Assembly: GCF_002834295.1 (NCBI RefSeq)
Contig: NZ_PISP01000001.1
Location: 496,001-560,000, forward strand
Source: Rhodohalobacter barkolensis
Lineage (GTDB): Bacteria; Bacteroidota; Rhodothermia; Balneolales; Balneolaceae
Length of the DNA: 64,000 bases
Direction of reading: 5' to 3'
Shown here one piece after another: positions 24,251-37,400 of the stretch. Numbering within the stretch: position 1 is the stretch's first letter; every line of letters starts with the position of its first letter. Below the pieces are notes generated by a model that made no database searches, was not told where the DNA came from, and worked only from the letters and a program-made list of their open reading frames with translations. A program made the position numbers and the translations under genes.

Positions 24251-26428
24251 TTAAACCAACGCCAGTCCAATTCGGCCTCTTTCCACATCAATATTTGTAA
24301 TCTCCACATTGATAATATCTCCTACGGAAACCACATCATGAGGATCTTCCACGCGTTCGCGGCCTTTACTCATATTTGAGATATGGAGCAGTCCATCCTG
24401 TTTTACACCGATATCAACAAAAGCGCCAAAGTCGACCACGTTGCGAACCGTTCCCTCTAAAGTCATTCCGGTTGAGAGATCCTCCATCTTCATTACATCC
24501 TGTCGCAGAAGCGGTTTCGGCAGAGATTCACGGGGATCGCGTCCGGGTTTCTGAAGGTTTTCGAGAATCAGTTCAAGTGTTGGAACTCCAATCCCAACCT
24601 GCTCAGCTACCTCTTTTTTGTTGATGCCGGCAAATGTGGATTCAATTTTCTTCTGTTCGGATGAGAGTTTATCGATGTTAATTCCAAAGAGATTGCAGAG
24701 TTTTTCGGTCGCTTCGTAACTCTCCGGGTGGATGGCGGTATTGTCGAGAGGGTGTTCGCCATCGGGAATTCTCATAAACCCGGCCGCCTGCTGAAATCGG
24801 AAATCACCTACGCCTGAGATCTTCATAATCTGTTCGCGGTTGTTGAATTTCCCTTTTGCTTCGCGGAATTCAACAATTTTTTTGGCAACATTCCGGCTTA
24901 ATCCGGAAATATGAGTCAGTAGCGGAGCACTGGCGGTATTTAGGTTCACACCCACTTCGTTCACGCAGCTCTCTACAACATCATCCAGCTTTTTAGCGAG
25001 CTCGGTTTGATTCACATCATGCTGATAAAGTCCGACTCCAATCGATTTTGGATCAATTTTAACGAGTTCAGCCAATGGATCCTGGGCACGTCGTGCAATG
25101 GAGATGTTTCCTCGTTGTGGTGCATCCAGATCCGGAAACTCCTCACGTGCAACCGTTGATGCGGAGTAAACGGAAGCACCTGCTTCACTGATAATCAGAT
25201 AGTTCAGATTCTCTTTTTTATTCAGCTCTTTTCGCTTTTGAATGACATCGGCAATAAACTGTTCAGTTTCACGACTGGCCGTTCCGTTTCCAATAGCAAT
25301 TAAAGTGACACCATATTTATCAATCAGTTGATTAACCACTTTTGCACCCTGCTCTACTTTATTCTGTGGAGGAGTGGGGTAGATGGTGGTTCCTTCCTGG
25401 TATTTTCCAAGCTCATCAATAATGGCCAACTTGCAACCGGTTCGAAAAGCCGGATCAACCCCCATCACAACCTGATCTTTTAAAGGTGGCTGGAGCAGTA
25501 AATTTTTTAGATTTGTAGCAAATGTCTGAATAGCATGTTCATCAGCCTGCTCGGTCAGTTCATTGCGAAGCTCTCTCTCCAGGGATGGCATCAGCAGTCG
25601 TTTATAAGAATCCTCTACGGCATCCTGCAAAAAGGGAATAAAAATGGAGAGATCATTGCTGATCACTACATCATCAATATTTTCAAGCGTTCGACTTTCA
25701 TTCAGCTCCAGGTTTACAAAGAGTACGTTTTCCCGCTCTCCGCGATTCAGTGCCAGTATCTGATGCGGTTTCAGATATTGAACCCGGTTTTGAAAATCAT
25801 AGTAATCTTCAAAATTGGTTCGTCCTTCAACAACCGGATTTTTTTCGGATTTGATGATTCCATGTTTGCGAATAATGGTTCGCAGCTCATCCCGAACCTC
25901 TACCGACTCATTGATCCATTCTGCAACAATATCGAGGGAGGTTTTGAGTGCGGTTTCAGCATCCGGTATTTCATGCTCTTCGTTGATGTACTCCTCAGCA
26001 TATTTAAGTGGGTCACCCTCGGTAATCTCCTGATTCCAGATTATCTGAGCCAGCGGTTCAAGACCTTTCTCTTTAGCCATGTCGCCGCGTGTTTTCCGCT
26101 TTCTCTTATAGGGCAGGTAGAGATCCTCCAGCGTTTTCAAATCTTTGCACGCATTGATTTTTTCTTCCAGCTCATCGGTCAGCTTATCCTGTTCATCTAT
26201 TGCTTTCAGAACGGTTTTCTTACGGTCTTCCAGGGTTCTTTGGAACTCGATCGCATCCCGGACAGCACGAAGTTGCTCTTCATCTAATCCTCCGGTGGCT
26301 TCCTGACGGTAGCGGGCCAGAAACGGAATAGTGGCGCCTTCATCAATAAAATCGGCAACGGTCTTTACCTGTTTGGATGAAAAATTGAGTGTTGATGCAA
26401 TGTGGTTAAAAATCTGTGAGTCGGTCAT
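24251..26428 (-). CDS. tex: Tex-family RNA-binding transcription accessory protein
   Basis: The 725-residue protein has the complete Tex layout: an N-terminal helical region with ATIPFLARYRQEATGGLDE (about 32-50), a YqgF/RNase-H-like core (VMGVDPAFRTGCKLA, about 323-337), helix-hairpin-helix motifs (ISGLSRNVAKKIVEFR and KISGVGDFRFQQAAGF, about 505-550) and a C-terminal S1 domain (GTVRNVVDFGAFVDIGVKQDG). The protein ends directly after S1, without the 40-50 residue tail many Tex proteins have. Tex binds nucleic acid and the transcribing polymerase, but its exact role is poorly defined. The neighbouring gene starts divergently at 26660. Confidence 0.93.
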   Translation of the reverse strand: MTDSQIFNHIASTLNFSSKQVKTVADFIDEGATIPFLARYRQEATGGLDEEQLRAVRDAIEFQRTLEDRKKTVLKAIDEQDKLTDELEEKINACKDLKTLEDLYLPYKRKRKTRGDMAKEKGLEPLAQIIWNQEITEGDPLKYAEEYINEEHEIPDAETALKTSLDIVAEWINESVEVRDELRTIIRKHGIIKSEKNPVVEGRTNFEDYYDFQNRVQYLKPHQILALNRGERENVLFVNLELNESRTLENIDDVVISNDLSIFIPFLQDAVEDSYKRLLMPSLERELRNELTEQADEHAIQTFATNLKNLLLQPPLKDQVVMGVDPAFRTGCKLAIIDELGKYQEGTTIYPTPPQNKVEQGAKVVNQLIDKYGVTLIAIGNGTASRETEQFIADVIQKRKELNKKENLNYLIISEAGASVYSASTVAREEFPDLDAPQRGNISIARRAQDPLAELVKIDPKSIGVGLYQHDVNQTELAKKLDDVVESCVNEVGVNLNTASAPLLTHISGLSRNVAKKIVEFREAKGKFNNREQIMKISGVGDFRFQQAAGFMRIPDGEHPLDNTAIHPESYEATEKLCNLFGINIDKLSSEQKKIESTFAGINKKEVAEQVGIGVPTLELILENLQKPGRDPRESLPKPLLRQDVMKMEDLSTGMTLEGTVRNVVDFGAFVDIGVKQDGLLHISNMSKGRERVEDPHDVVSVGDIINVEITNIDVERGRIGLALV

Positions 26429-26659
26429 CGGGGTTGCTGCTTAAAAAATTCGTTCTGAAAATGAGGGTTGATAATACGGTTTTGTACAGGTTCAAATCAA
26501 AAAAGTTCGATCTTCGTCAAAGAAGAATCTGATTATAAGGAGATCCAGTATGGTGTTCAGAATAATCAGATCTGCTATTGAAAACATTCTAAAAATAAAT
26601 GAAAGTTTTTTGAAGGTACTTACGCTTACATAATAAATAGCAATAAAAATATTCGGGAA

Positions 26660-28387
26660 GTGCCTCATAGATTAAAAATTAGTTTGTTGGTCATCACTCT
26701 GATCTCTCTCGCTTCGGCACAGAGAGCATTCGGGCAGTTCAGCACATTTCTTGAAGAATCCAATATCAGTACTGCAACGGCAGGAGGGAGCATTGGATTA
26801 ACGGCAAGTGCCTATTCGGTGGATGGGATTGAAAACCGCCGTGCTCCGGGTATGATTCAGACCAACGCCAACATGAACTTCAACCTGTTTGGGTTTAGTT
26901 CAGGAATAAATATGAACTACTCTACGGATGATTCTCAATTCCGGCAGAGCATGAACAACATCAGTTTTAATGCAACGTGGAGATGGCTGAATATTCAGGC
27001 CGGCGACGTCAGCGCAAGATTTTCGGAATATGGTTTGAGCGGTGCTACGATACGCGGTGGATATGTAAGGATGGATCCCGGGAATTATCTATTGGAGATT
27101 ACGGGCGGCCGATCGAAGAGAGCGGTACGTCCAAGCCTGGAATCAGGTTTTAGAAGACCGGCTTTTCAACAGTGGGCCGGTGGGGTGAAATTGGGTTATG
27201 GGAGTACATCCAGCTCCTATTTCCATTTGAGTACGTTTTATGCCAGAGATGAGAAAAACTCCATTACGGGATCGAACCTGGATATCGAACCCCGCGAAAA
27301 TCTGACAATGACCCCGGATTTTCAAGTTGAGCTGTTTAACGGAAGATTTACGATTGGCAGTCAGGTTACAGCCTCGATCTTCACTCGCGACCTCAACAGT
27401 TCAGTGGTATCGATGGATGAAGTGAATATTCCATCTTTTTTCACAACATTTTATTCGCCAAGAACCAGCACACGAATCAACTATGCAGGAATAGCAGATG
27501 CCAGCATGAACCTGGATCTGTTTAGTCTTGGATTAGGATATGAACGTATTCAACCCGGTTTTGAATCACTGGGAAGAGGAACCGTTCGTGACGATCAGGA
27601 GAGAATTAAAATCAGCCCGACTCTTAGGTTGATGAACAATCGGATTAATATCAGTTCAAATATAGCACTGGGCAGAGATAACCTGTTGGGAAATCGGGTT
27701 CAGACACAAAGAAATACAAATGTGAACTCCAACGTACAGTTCGTTATATCGCAAGACTTCAGCCTGAACACGACATACGGATTGGTACTGAACAATATTA
27801 CAGCTGAAGAGATTGACGGACAGACATCGGGCAGTAGTCAGTCTCAAATATCACATAATGTGATGGTTCAGCCCAGTTTAACACTTCGGGGTGAAGAGAT
27901 AACGCATAATATCTCTCTGACCGGCGGATATATGAGTATTGAAAGCAGGTTTGATAACCAGGGGGGGATGCCGGCTGATAATTACGGCTCAGAATCGATT
28001 ACTTCTGCTTTAAACTATGCGATTACACTTCCTATCGGACTCACCCTGAACTCCTCGGTTAACTACATGACAAATAGTTCTGATGGCATTGAGATACAGA
28101 ATTTCGGATTTAATTTGGGAACCAGCTATGCCTTTTTTAACCGGAGCTTAAACGTGAGTGCCAATGCCGGTATGAACCGGAATATAAATGAGAGAATAGG
28201 TCCGGGCGATCAACTTACGGAAACAAATATCCAACAGCTGACAGGGAGTCTGAACTCCTCTTATAACCTGACGGACAAAGATTCTTTTGATATTACTCTG
28301 CGCACCAGAAGCAATAGTGTGTTAACCGGTGCCGGAAGAGAGTTTGCAGAGCTTGAAGGAAGTTTCAGATACCAGAGAAGATTTTAA
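26660..28387 (+). CDS. Secreted or outer-membrane beta-barrel-like protein
   Basis: The 575-residue protein starts at GTG, with a signal peptide ending near AQRAFGQFS. No in-frame ATG exists before the signal peptide's end, so the GTG is needed to include it. The mature protein is built of alternating polar/hydrophobic strands with Asn/Ser/Gly-rich turns throughout (for example SINISSNIALGRDNLL) and ends in SFRYQRRF, a C-terminal Phe as in outer-membrane barrels. It is likely an outer-membrane channel or anchor. The secreted giant begins within 50 bp downstream on the same strand, suggesting joint function. No named family. Confidence 0.65.
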   Translation: MPHRLKISLLVITLISLASAQRAFGQFSTFLEESNISTATAGGSIGLTASAYSVDGIENRRAPGMIQTNANMNFNLFGFSSGINMNYSTDDSQFRQSMNNISFNATWRWLNIQAGDVSARFSEYGLSGATIRGGYVRMDPGNYLLEITGGRSKRAVRPSLESGFRRPAFQQWAGGVKLGYGSTSSSYFHLSTFYARDEKNSITGSNLDIEPRENLTMTPDFQVELFNGRFTIGSQVTASIFTRDLNSSVVSMDEVNIPSFFTTFYSPRTSTRINYAGIADASMNLDLFSLGLGYERIQPGFESLGRGTVRDDQERIKISPTLRLMNNRINISSNIALGRDNLLGNRVQTQRNTNVNSNVQFVISQDFSLNTTYGLVLNNITAEEIDGQTSGSSQSQISHNVMVQPSLTLRGEEITHNISLTGGYMSIESRFDNQGGMPADNYGSESITSALNYAITLPIGLTLNSSVNYMTNSSDGIEIQNFGFNLGTSYAFFNRSLNVSANAGMNRNINERIGPGDQLTETNIQQLTGSLNSSYNLTDKDSFDITLRTRSNSVLTGAGREFAELEGSFRYQRRF

Positions 28388-28435
28388 TTCAGAAATGTGA
28401 AGATCAGTTTGAACGAAATTAAAAGTCATTTACAG

Positions 28436-31400
28436 ATGGGAATAACAAAGTTTTTAAAACTTTTTGTGGTTTTGACGGGCATGCTGCTGCTGTTTACTCA
28501 GCATTCCTATTCTCAAAGTTCTACACAGGTAAACATTGTAGGTATACCTCCTGTATTGACATCACCGTTTGCGGATAACATTGAAACGAATTTTAAAACG
28601 GGTCAATACCAGGTCATTTTCAACTACTCCAGCTTCAGCAGTCAGCCTGTCGATTTTGTATTTGAATTCACCCTGAGACGAAATAACCGAACCATTATTG
28701 AGTTTGAATCCTTGCCAAGGGCATTTACACCGGGCAGCTATGTATTTTCCAACTTTTTTGAAGAGGTGGACTTTCCGTTTACTCCAAAGGATGTGCTCAA
28801 TCAACTGGATAAAGAACTGCAAAATCAGGTTGTACAGTCGGGCTCAATCCCTGAAGGAAACTACTCCATTGAGATCACTGCCCGTCCCAATGTGCAGCAG
28901 TCAGGTATTAATTCCATGCCGGGCAATTCCATATTTACCGTTCGTTATCCACCGTCACCCATTTTGGTATCTGTACCGGATGGGGCAAACTTATTGTTAG
29001 AAACTCCAACGTTTTCCTGGACTCCGGTCGCCAGTTCAATGGGCGGCCTTTTTGAGTATGAATTTCTCTTGGTTGAGGTTTTTAAAGGACAGACACCGCT
29101 TCAGGCTATCAACAGTAACCGTGAGCACGCTTTTGAAACATTAACCGGTCAAACTACATTGCCTTACACACTTCAGTATCTGCCCTTGGAGGAGGGAGCA
29201 ACCTACGCGTGGCAGGTAACGGCAAAGGACGCAAACGGACAACTTCCGATTCAGAACGACGGAGAGAGTGAGATTTACACGTTCACGTATAGGGATAAAG
29301 GGGCAAGTGATGAGGTGATTGCATCATTAGATGAACTGAAAGAGATTCCTTTGGTGCCCGGTTTTGCCACCGTCAATAATTTTGAACGGATGCGCGTCGA
29401 GGAGACTCCCAATTCATTTATTCTAAGCGGTTTGGCTACGCTGAACCTTGATTTCGTTACTTTGGGTCCGGTATCCATGCAAGCCGAACTTGATCGAGTA
29501 GAAATTCAGAAATCAGCTTCACTTCAAACACCAATTTTAATGGGAGGGAAGATTTCTGCACGATCTAAAGGAATTGAAGAATTAGCAGGTCCACTGTCTG
29601 ACTACGTTGAAATTCCTGTCGTGACATGGGATTTTGCAAGTGGTATCGGAGCTGAATTAAATGTTAAAACCCCTGCAGGTTCAGACATGAGGGCAAGTGG
29701 TGATATGTCCCTGAATAGAATGGGATTGAGTGGTCAAGCAAGTATCAACGGTACACCTTTAGTAGAATTTGGAGAGGGTCCTTTATCAGTTGAACTAACT
29801 TCATTAACTGTAACATATCCTGAAGCACAATTGCGTGCTAAAACCAATGCAAGATTTTTAGGTGAAGAGCTTTGTGAGACGCCGGAGTTTCCCTTATTAG
29901 ATGATAATTTCAGAATCAGACTTGATTGTACTATTGACAAGGATATCTCAATGGTAGATCAATCGGATCTGCTTGTTCTGAATTTAGAGGATGTGAGTGG
30001 GGAGATCATCGGCTCACTGAATAGTGATGAATTTGATTTCAATTTAGCAATGCGCTCAAATATTGATCTTAAAATGGAAGACGATCAATACTGTGGAGGA
30101 TCAACTTTTATTCAATATTCATCTGAAGATGGATTCAGTGCCGGTCAATTTACTCCTAACTGTACAATACCTCGTCCTGAACTGGACCTTGGGTTTTTAA
30201 AGGCTTCAGTTAACAACATTGAGTTGGAGCAACTTTCCTTAAGTGAAGAGGGGAATGAACTCGATTTTGAAGTTTGGTTTGATTCGCAATTATCCTTTCC
30301 AAACAATCCCACTCTGGCCCTGCCGGCACTTGAAGGTGTTAGAATAACAAATTCGGGAATTACTTTTCCGGATGCACTTTTTGATGGAAATGATATTCCT
30401 GTAAACAACACTTTTGAGCTCGGTGATTTTGAGTTGCAACTGGAAAGGTTTGAACTGGATCCATTCACTTTTCCCTGGTTCGACTGGGATGGTGAAGGAG
30501 TAGGCCCCTGGAGCTTTAATTTAGATGCAGGACTGGAACTCCCGGTTTCTGCCGAACTTCCGGGTTGTTTCTCTTCAACGACTCTCGGTGTCGAAAATGC
30601 CTCTATCTCTTCAGACGGTGATGGAGAATTTGCTGTTATGGGTACAATTAATGCGGATAATGTTGCCTCCTGCAGTTGGGAGTTAGGCCCCGGATTCAGT
30701 ATGGATATCCACAATATTGGTGGTGATGTTGTAATGAAGCGCGCATCTGAAGGTTTTAGTGTTAGAAGTGATATTACTTTTGACGCCGACTTAAATGTGG
30801 ATGAACCATTTGCATGTAGTGAACAATCAAGTTTTGAACTAAACGATCTTTCAGTGAGTCTTGATTCCGGTCTTAATGGTAACGTATCCATTCAAAACCC
30901 CGATTGTCCGCTGCAAATCGGCCCATATACCGCCGATATCAATCAAGCTGAAATAGAGTTTAATTACAATGATTCAGACGGTCAACAGATTGCACTAAGC
31001 GGAGGTGCTTCATTAGACCTTGGTGATGGGAATAGCGCAGATGGTACATTTACCATGGATCTGAAAACCGGTTTGTTTACAGATATTAATTTTGAAATTG
31101 ACGGGCCATTTGAATGGGGAATTCCGAAAGAGGATCCGGTATTGGCATTTACGATTGATGAAGCCTCGCTTTCGAATGAGGGGATGATGATTAATGGACG
31201 TCAAACACTTGATCTCGGAGAAACTGAAATTGGCACTACGTTTGACCAACTGTTAATTGATTGGGATACTTACGAAATATTAGGTGGGCGTATCATCTTT
31301 GACGAGGCTTTTAACCTAACTGCGGGTGTTGATCTGGAAAATAACGCCCTTCAGTTTGAGGCCTCAACGGATGATACCACAGCATCTATTTCCCCGGGTG

Positions 31401-34400
31401 TCATGATGGGCCTCGCGGGTACTGTTCAAATCGACTCATCAGGTGTAAGATCTGCCGGTACAGCGGCGGCGGCACTAAATATCGATGGACTTGATATTGG
31501 GGATCTGGAGGTAGAATACAGTGATGATTTTGCCATAGAATTGAATCCGTTTCGTGTTCAATCAGGAGAAGTCAATTTTAACTGGAATGAACAACGGGTA
31601 GCATACGCCAATAACAGCGGATTTTTCCCTGACCTTTCGTTCTTCTCAAGTGAGTTTTTACCGGACAGAATACCTCTTCCAAATAACGATGTAGCCTATT
31701 TGCAAATTCGTGATGAGGATACCGGAGAATTGATCATATCTACAGAGCGGCAGGACAATGGAACATTCTTAATTGAGACGTTGGAAGATCAGGAGTTAAT
31801 GCTGACTCTACCACTGCTTCAGAGAGGGGATGAAGCAGTGCCGCCATCTGTTGCAGTCCAACTAAATGATCTGATTATCAATCCTTCGAACGGAACGTAT
31901 GTAAGCGGTTCGGTTTACACATCCGTTCAGGAAGGCAGTAACCTTGCAAATCGTCCAAATTTACCATTTAACATAAAAGAGATTCAATATTCAAATGGGG
32001 AAAATGCAGATGGTGATGAAATGCATGCACTCTTTTTGTCAGGTTCACTTAATCTTTTTGAACAAGAACTGGAAGGACAGGATATAACGCTCTATGCTGA
32101 TTCTGATGGTTTTATTAGAGGTGGTGTAGATCTGCCAGATTTGAACACGGTTATTCCGCTTGAAGGACCGGGTGGCCATGTCGTTCTGAGTGCTGATTCA
32201 CTTGGCGGTGGATTTGAGTGGAATCCGCAAAATATAGCTGCTTCTCAATTTAATTTGGACATCGTAGGTGGGTTCGAAATTCTTGACTTTGATGGTAATC
32301 CTGTGGTTCGATCTCAGGTAAGTCTGATGTATGATGAATTTGGTATAAATCTGAAAGATTTTTCTCTTGGAGAAGATTTTGACGGGTACGATTTTAACTT
32401 TGGTTTTTTCGATCTGAAAATACCCTCTATCAATACACTGAATCTATCATACGACCCGCAACAAGGTTTTGATTACCATGCAGATCTCGATTTCAATCTA
32501 AGTTTTGATATTAACGGTCAATCCATCCCATTTCCTTTAGAGAATGTTGAAATCCGAAAAGATCTTGGGTTTGTTATTCCCTCACAAGACATTCACGATG
32601 GCAGCTTTCCCGGTTTGAGTTTACCATCAGTCGAATTCGGTGCATTTAAATTGGAACCACTAGCCTTACGGATGGATCGGGATACAATTGATGTAAACAA
32701 TTTCACTGCAGGAGATCTGCTCGATATCATGCCCGATCTCGATTTCGAGTTTTCAATGCCCGGATTCCAGGAATCCATTCCTGAACTTGCCAATCTGAAT
32801 ATGACCGTTCAGGGAGCGAATTTTAGTGAGGGAATTTTCAACGGAAATATTCTGCCCTTAGAATTTGATGAAGTACCACTGTTCTTGCCTTTAGGCTCAG
32901 GAGCCGGTATCAATTTGAGTGAAATTGGAGGATCACTCTTTGCAGAGGATGACGGCCAGGGATTCTCCATTCAGTTAGACGGTGGTTTTGTTCTTCCTGA
33001 TTTCTTTTCAGATGCCGATGAGTCCTGTGCAATGCCCAATGTTCAGCTGGATGTTACCCGCGACGGTTATTTCTCAGGTCAACTATCAAACTTTGAACCA
33101 TGTGGTGATATTGACCTGGGTGGATTGAAACTCAATTTTGGAGAGACACTTCTTGAGTTTTCACATGAGGATGATGAACAACTGGCAACAATAGACGGTG
33201 GTGTAACTGTAGAATTAGAAAACACAGACGGTGATTTAATTGAAGCTACAGGATCTTTGAAATATGATTTGATCAATGGTGGAATAGTGGATGGCAGTGT
33301 ACAAATTGATTCCCAATTCCCATGGAATTTCCCTAGAAACAACTCCATTTTTAAGTTCTATGTAAACTCAGCCACACTCAACTCGAACGGGTTGGTAATT
33401 AATGCTGATGGTGGTTTGAACCTTGAGGATGATGTTTCCATAGATGCTACATTTAATAACTTAACACTGGATCTTTCAACATTTGAACTAACGGATGGTT
33501 CAGTAGAGTTCGACAGTCCATTTGCACTGGATGTTGGTTTTGGCCCAAGAACCTGGAGTGTAAAAAATCCGGCCACCGCACCTGAGTTTGATAATGGAGT
33601 TCGCATGACCATTCCGGGAAATATGGAGTTATCCCATGATGGTTTGTTGGTTAATGGAGAAGCCGGTTCAGCTCTCTATTTTGGAGATGAGATATATGAT
33701 GGCATTAGCGTAGATTTTATCAATACTCGATTTCTCTTCTCACCAGATCCACAAATTAGTGAAGGTCGTGCAGATTTCTTGCACCAGGAAGATGGTGAAG
33801 ATGAACCAGAACGGCTTGCATGGTTCGACAGTGATGGATTTCATCCGGATAACCTGGCCGGCGCAGTTTCCCTGCCGGATACTCTCGGGCTACCGGACAA
33901 AGATATCGCATATATTGTACTGAAAGATGATCAAGGACAAAATCTGGTACAAAGTGAAAATGTAGAAGATGGCTTGAAAATTTTTACAACTGATCCGGTT
34001 GATTTAGTTATTGAATCCTTTAGTGGGGAATTCGGTGAGTCGTATTCAGTATCGGTAACGTTTGATAGTTTGATTGTAAACTCAGCTTTAGAAGTTACTA
34101 GCGGCAGTATTATTGCAGATCTTACCGACACACCTTTAAGTCTTCAGGAAGATATGCCACTTCCAATCGGTGTTCAAAAACTTGAGTATAGAAATCAGTC
34201 AGGTGAACATAAACTTTTTGCGGATGTTCAGTTAGATCTGCCCGGTGAACTATCACAGATAGCGATGATTGTTGAAGATCTGTTATTGACTAAAGATGGG
34301 TTTGAAGATGTTAATATAGCTTTGGGTGAATACAGCGAGACATATGATGCAGATGTTGACACAGTTATTGCTTCGTCAATGTTTGCCGATGACAATTTTG

Positions 34401-37400
34401 AAGTCGCTGTTCGAGGGGCAGAGTTTGGATTCGGTTCAGATCGCTATTTTAGATTTTCGGGAGATATAAGAAGTCAACTTTTCCGAAATGATGAGGATGA
34501 ACAGGTTGTGGTGCATCTTGCTGCGGGATATGAAAATACAGATTGGAATTTTTCAGTGGATACCGCTCACCTGGTTCCACAGAAATTGCCAATTGGAATG
34601 TCTGAATTAATTTTAGATGATGTTGGGTTTGAGCAGATTGAAGAGGATTTTGCGTTAGTTATCGATAGCCGATTAAAATTGCCTGAAATACTTGGAGAGG
34701 AGACTGAAATTGGTATAAATGGTTTACGTGTGGGAACCGGAGGTGTAAGTTTAGAAGAGGTGGATACAGAAGCTTATTCTGGGCAAAAACTTACTCTGTT
34801 TGGGCAGCAGGATATTTTAACGATTGCGTCACTCGGTATTGAAATAACGGATGATCTGCACCTTATCGCTGATTTGAGCGGATCACTGGAGTTTCTGGAG
34901 AGAACATTTGATGTAGACGACCTTAAAATTGGTACAGACGGTACATTCTCAGTTGGCGATGGAGGTGTTAATCTGATCGGTGACGGACCGAAGAATTTAC
35001 TGGGAGATAATCTGATCCTTACTACCCTTGAGATTGGAATGGTTGAAGATGTAGCCACACTTACTGCATTAGCCGATTTAACACTTCCAGAACCGGTTGA
35101 AACAAACTCAACGGTTGGATTAAGCATCAATCAATTGGGGGAGATAGATATTCAGCAACCGGATATTAACTTTTCAGGTGTTTCAAAAGAAATTCCGGGT
35201 TTTGCAACCATATCACTGGATGATGCTGAATTTGAATTAAACAGCCTCGAAGAATTGGATTTTGGTTTCTATGCTATGGCAAGTGTGGAAGCGGGAGGAG
35301 AAACCATTGAATTTGGTCAGGCAGGAAATACTGAAAACTGGGGGATTCGCTATCAGTATGGAGGAAGTCTTGAATGGAGAATTACAAACAGCCCATCATT
35401 TGAATTTGAAAATGAGATGTTTGCATTTAATGTAGATGGTGTATCTGCGGAGACCGAAGAATCTTTTGTTCTGCAGATGAATGTTGGTGCAGAACTAAAA
35501 TTAGCAGGAGTTTCAGGTTCAATTGCATTCGACGGTATGGAGATTGATGCCGGTGGTGAGTTTGATTTAGGAACATTTTCCGAATCAGATCTAGACATGG
35601 GCCCAGTTTCGGTAACAATAGAATCGTTTGAATACTTGCCGGATGGTGGCACAATAACACTCGATCAGGAATCGGGCAGTTCATCAGATGAAAACCCTGA
35701 AATAGAAAGTGTGGATATTGAGGTTTCCGAATATCTTACCTTTGGTGGCAGTATGACACTGCCCGGTTTTAGTGGCAATGTGAAAGAGATACTTTACTAC
35801 CGGCAAGGCTCAGATATTTTCTTCAGTGTAAAGGACTTTAATGCTGAGCTAAGTGATATGGCAAGCATAACAGCTTCCCTTGAATATCAAACAGTGGGTA
35901 GCGAGTTTGAACTGCTTGTTGCCGGTGCGGCGGAATTCACACCTCCCGAGGGCGATACGATTGGACTTGCCGCAATGGGTAGAATGGGGAATATAGGAGG
36001 AGAGTTTAGTTTTGGAATTTTTGTGAAGGCTGATGTTACCGTCCCTGTTTTTCCAGGAGCGCTAACCATGACCTCATTTGGTGCCGGGTTTTTCTACAAT
36101 GCTAAAAGTAGTGACTTTGATCATGTTTTGTCATTAACAGATCATGAGATTACATCCGACAGTCCGCCATGGGAGATAGAAGGCGGCAGTTACGACTTTG
36201 CAATTATTGCTTATGCCGGTGTAGGACTAATCGGTGAAGCAGGAACTTATGCTATTGAAGGTTCTGCTATATTACTGATTACTGATAGTTGGCTTGTATT
36301 GGATCTTGATGGTCAGATATTTGATGGCGAAGCGACTATTGACGTGGGTATGTATTTAAGTGTTCAATGGAATCCAAGTTTTCAGTTGGATGGACAAGCA
36401 ACTGCCAGCTTAGACAACTCGATTGCCTATGCAAGTTTTGATCTCTCAATAACTATATTGAAAAATCAAGATGAAACAATTTGGGGGGTAGAAGCTAACA
36501 TCGATGTTGAAGTATTAAGTGTGATTACACTGGATGGAACATTTATTGCCGGTAATGATGGTTTTTATGCGGAGATTAGTAAAGGGCATACTTTGGATGT
36601 TTCCATTATCTCTGCATCTGTTAATATAGACTTGTCACTGTGGTGGGTCCGTGGGGAACAGTTTGGGGCTTTTGTTGAATTTGATGCATCTGCATCTATA
36701 CTTGCCGGAACAGTATCAGGTTCAGTGAGCTTTAAGGGCGGGCTTATAGTTGATAGTGGTTATCTTATCTATGCATATGGTAAACTGGAAGCAGAAGTTC
36801 TATGGGGAGCCGGCTCAGCAACTTATGATCTGAATGTATCCATTGAAAATGGAAAAATTGACGGTGGAAGAGGCTCAAATAGTGATTATGAAAGAGCGTT
36901 GAGAGATGCACAAGAGGATGCTGAAAACATGAACGACAATATTACTGCTGCGATTGATGCAGCGCAAGATCTTAGTTCGGTTGTACAAGATCGAAGCAGA
37001 GATACAGAAGCGCTTGCACAAGCCGGTGAAAAAATATTGGGTGACGACTTTAGACGTAAATTCACCTATGCAGCAATGAGAATGGTTGAAAAAAGTTTAA
37101 CAGGTGATGTTCCTCCAGTCTATGATTCGATATATCAGGCTATAATAGATGCTGAAGATATCCCTGAAAAAAGTGATTATAACCTTCAAATGCTTCAGCA
37201 AGAACTGGATAACACTGTAGACATTCTTACTACTTCTTTAAATGAAGTAAATGCTGAACTATCACAACTAGAGGCAGTTATTATTGAATATCAGGAAGAT
37301 GCTGAGACTTCATTGGAAGATATTCTGGAATCACCTGTTCAAAACCTTCAAACGACTTGGAATGGTGATCAACCGCCATCTTTTGATATTGAACCTTCTC

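Noticed and set aside
25535-26287. 250-residue plus-strand open frame opposite tex
   Set aside because: It lies wholly inside tex, which is complete and strongly recognised, and its protein sequence has the Phe/Ile-rich look of an antisense frame.
30145-30891. 248-residue minus-strand open frame inside the giant gene
   Set aside because: Ser/Pro-rich sequence is the mirror of the giant's Asp/Gly-rich codons; no ribosome site.
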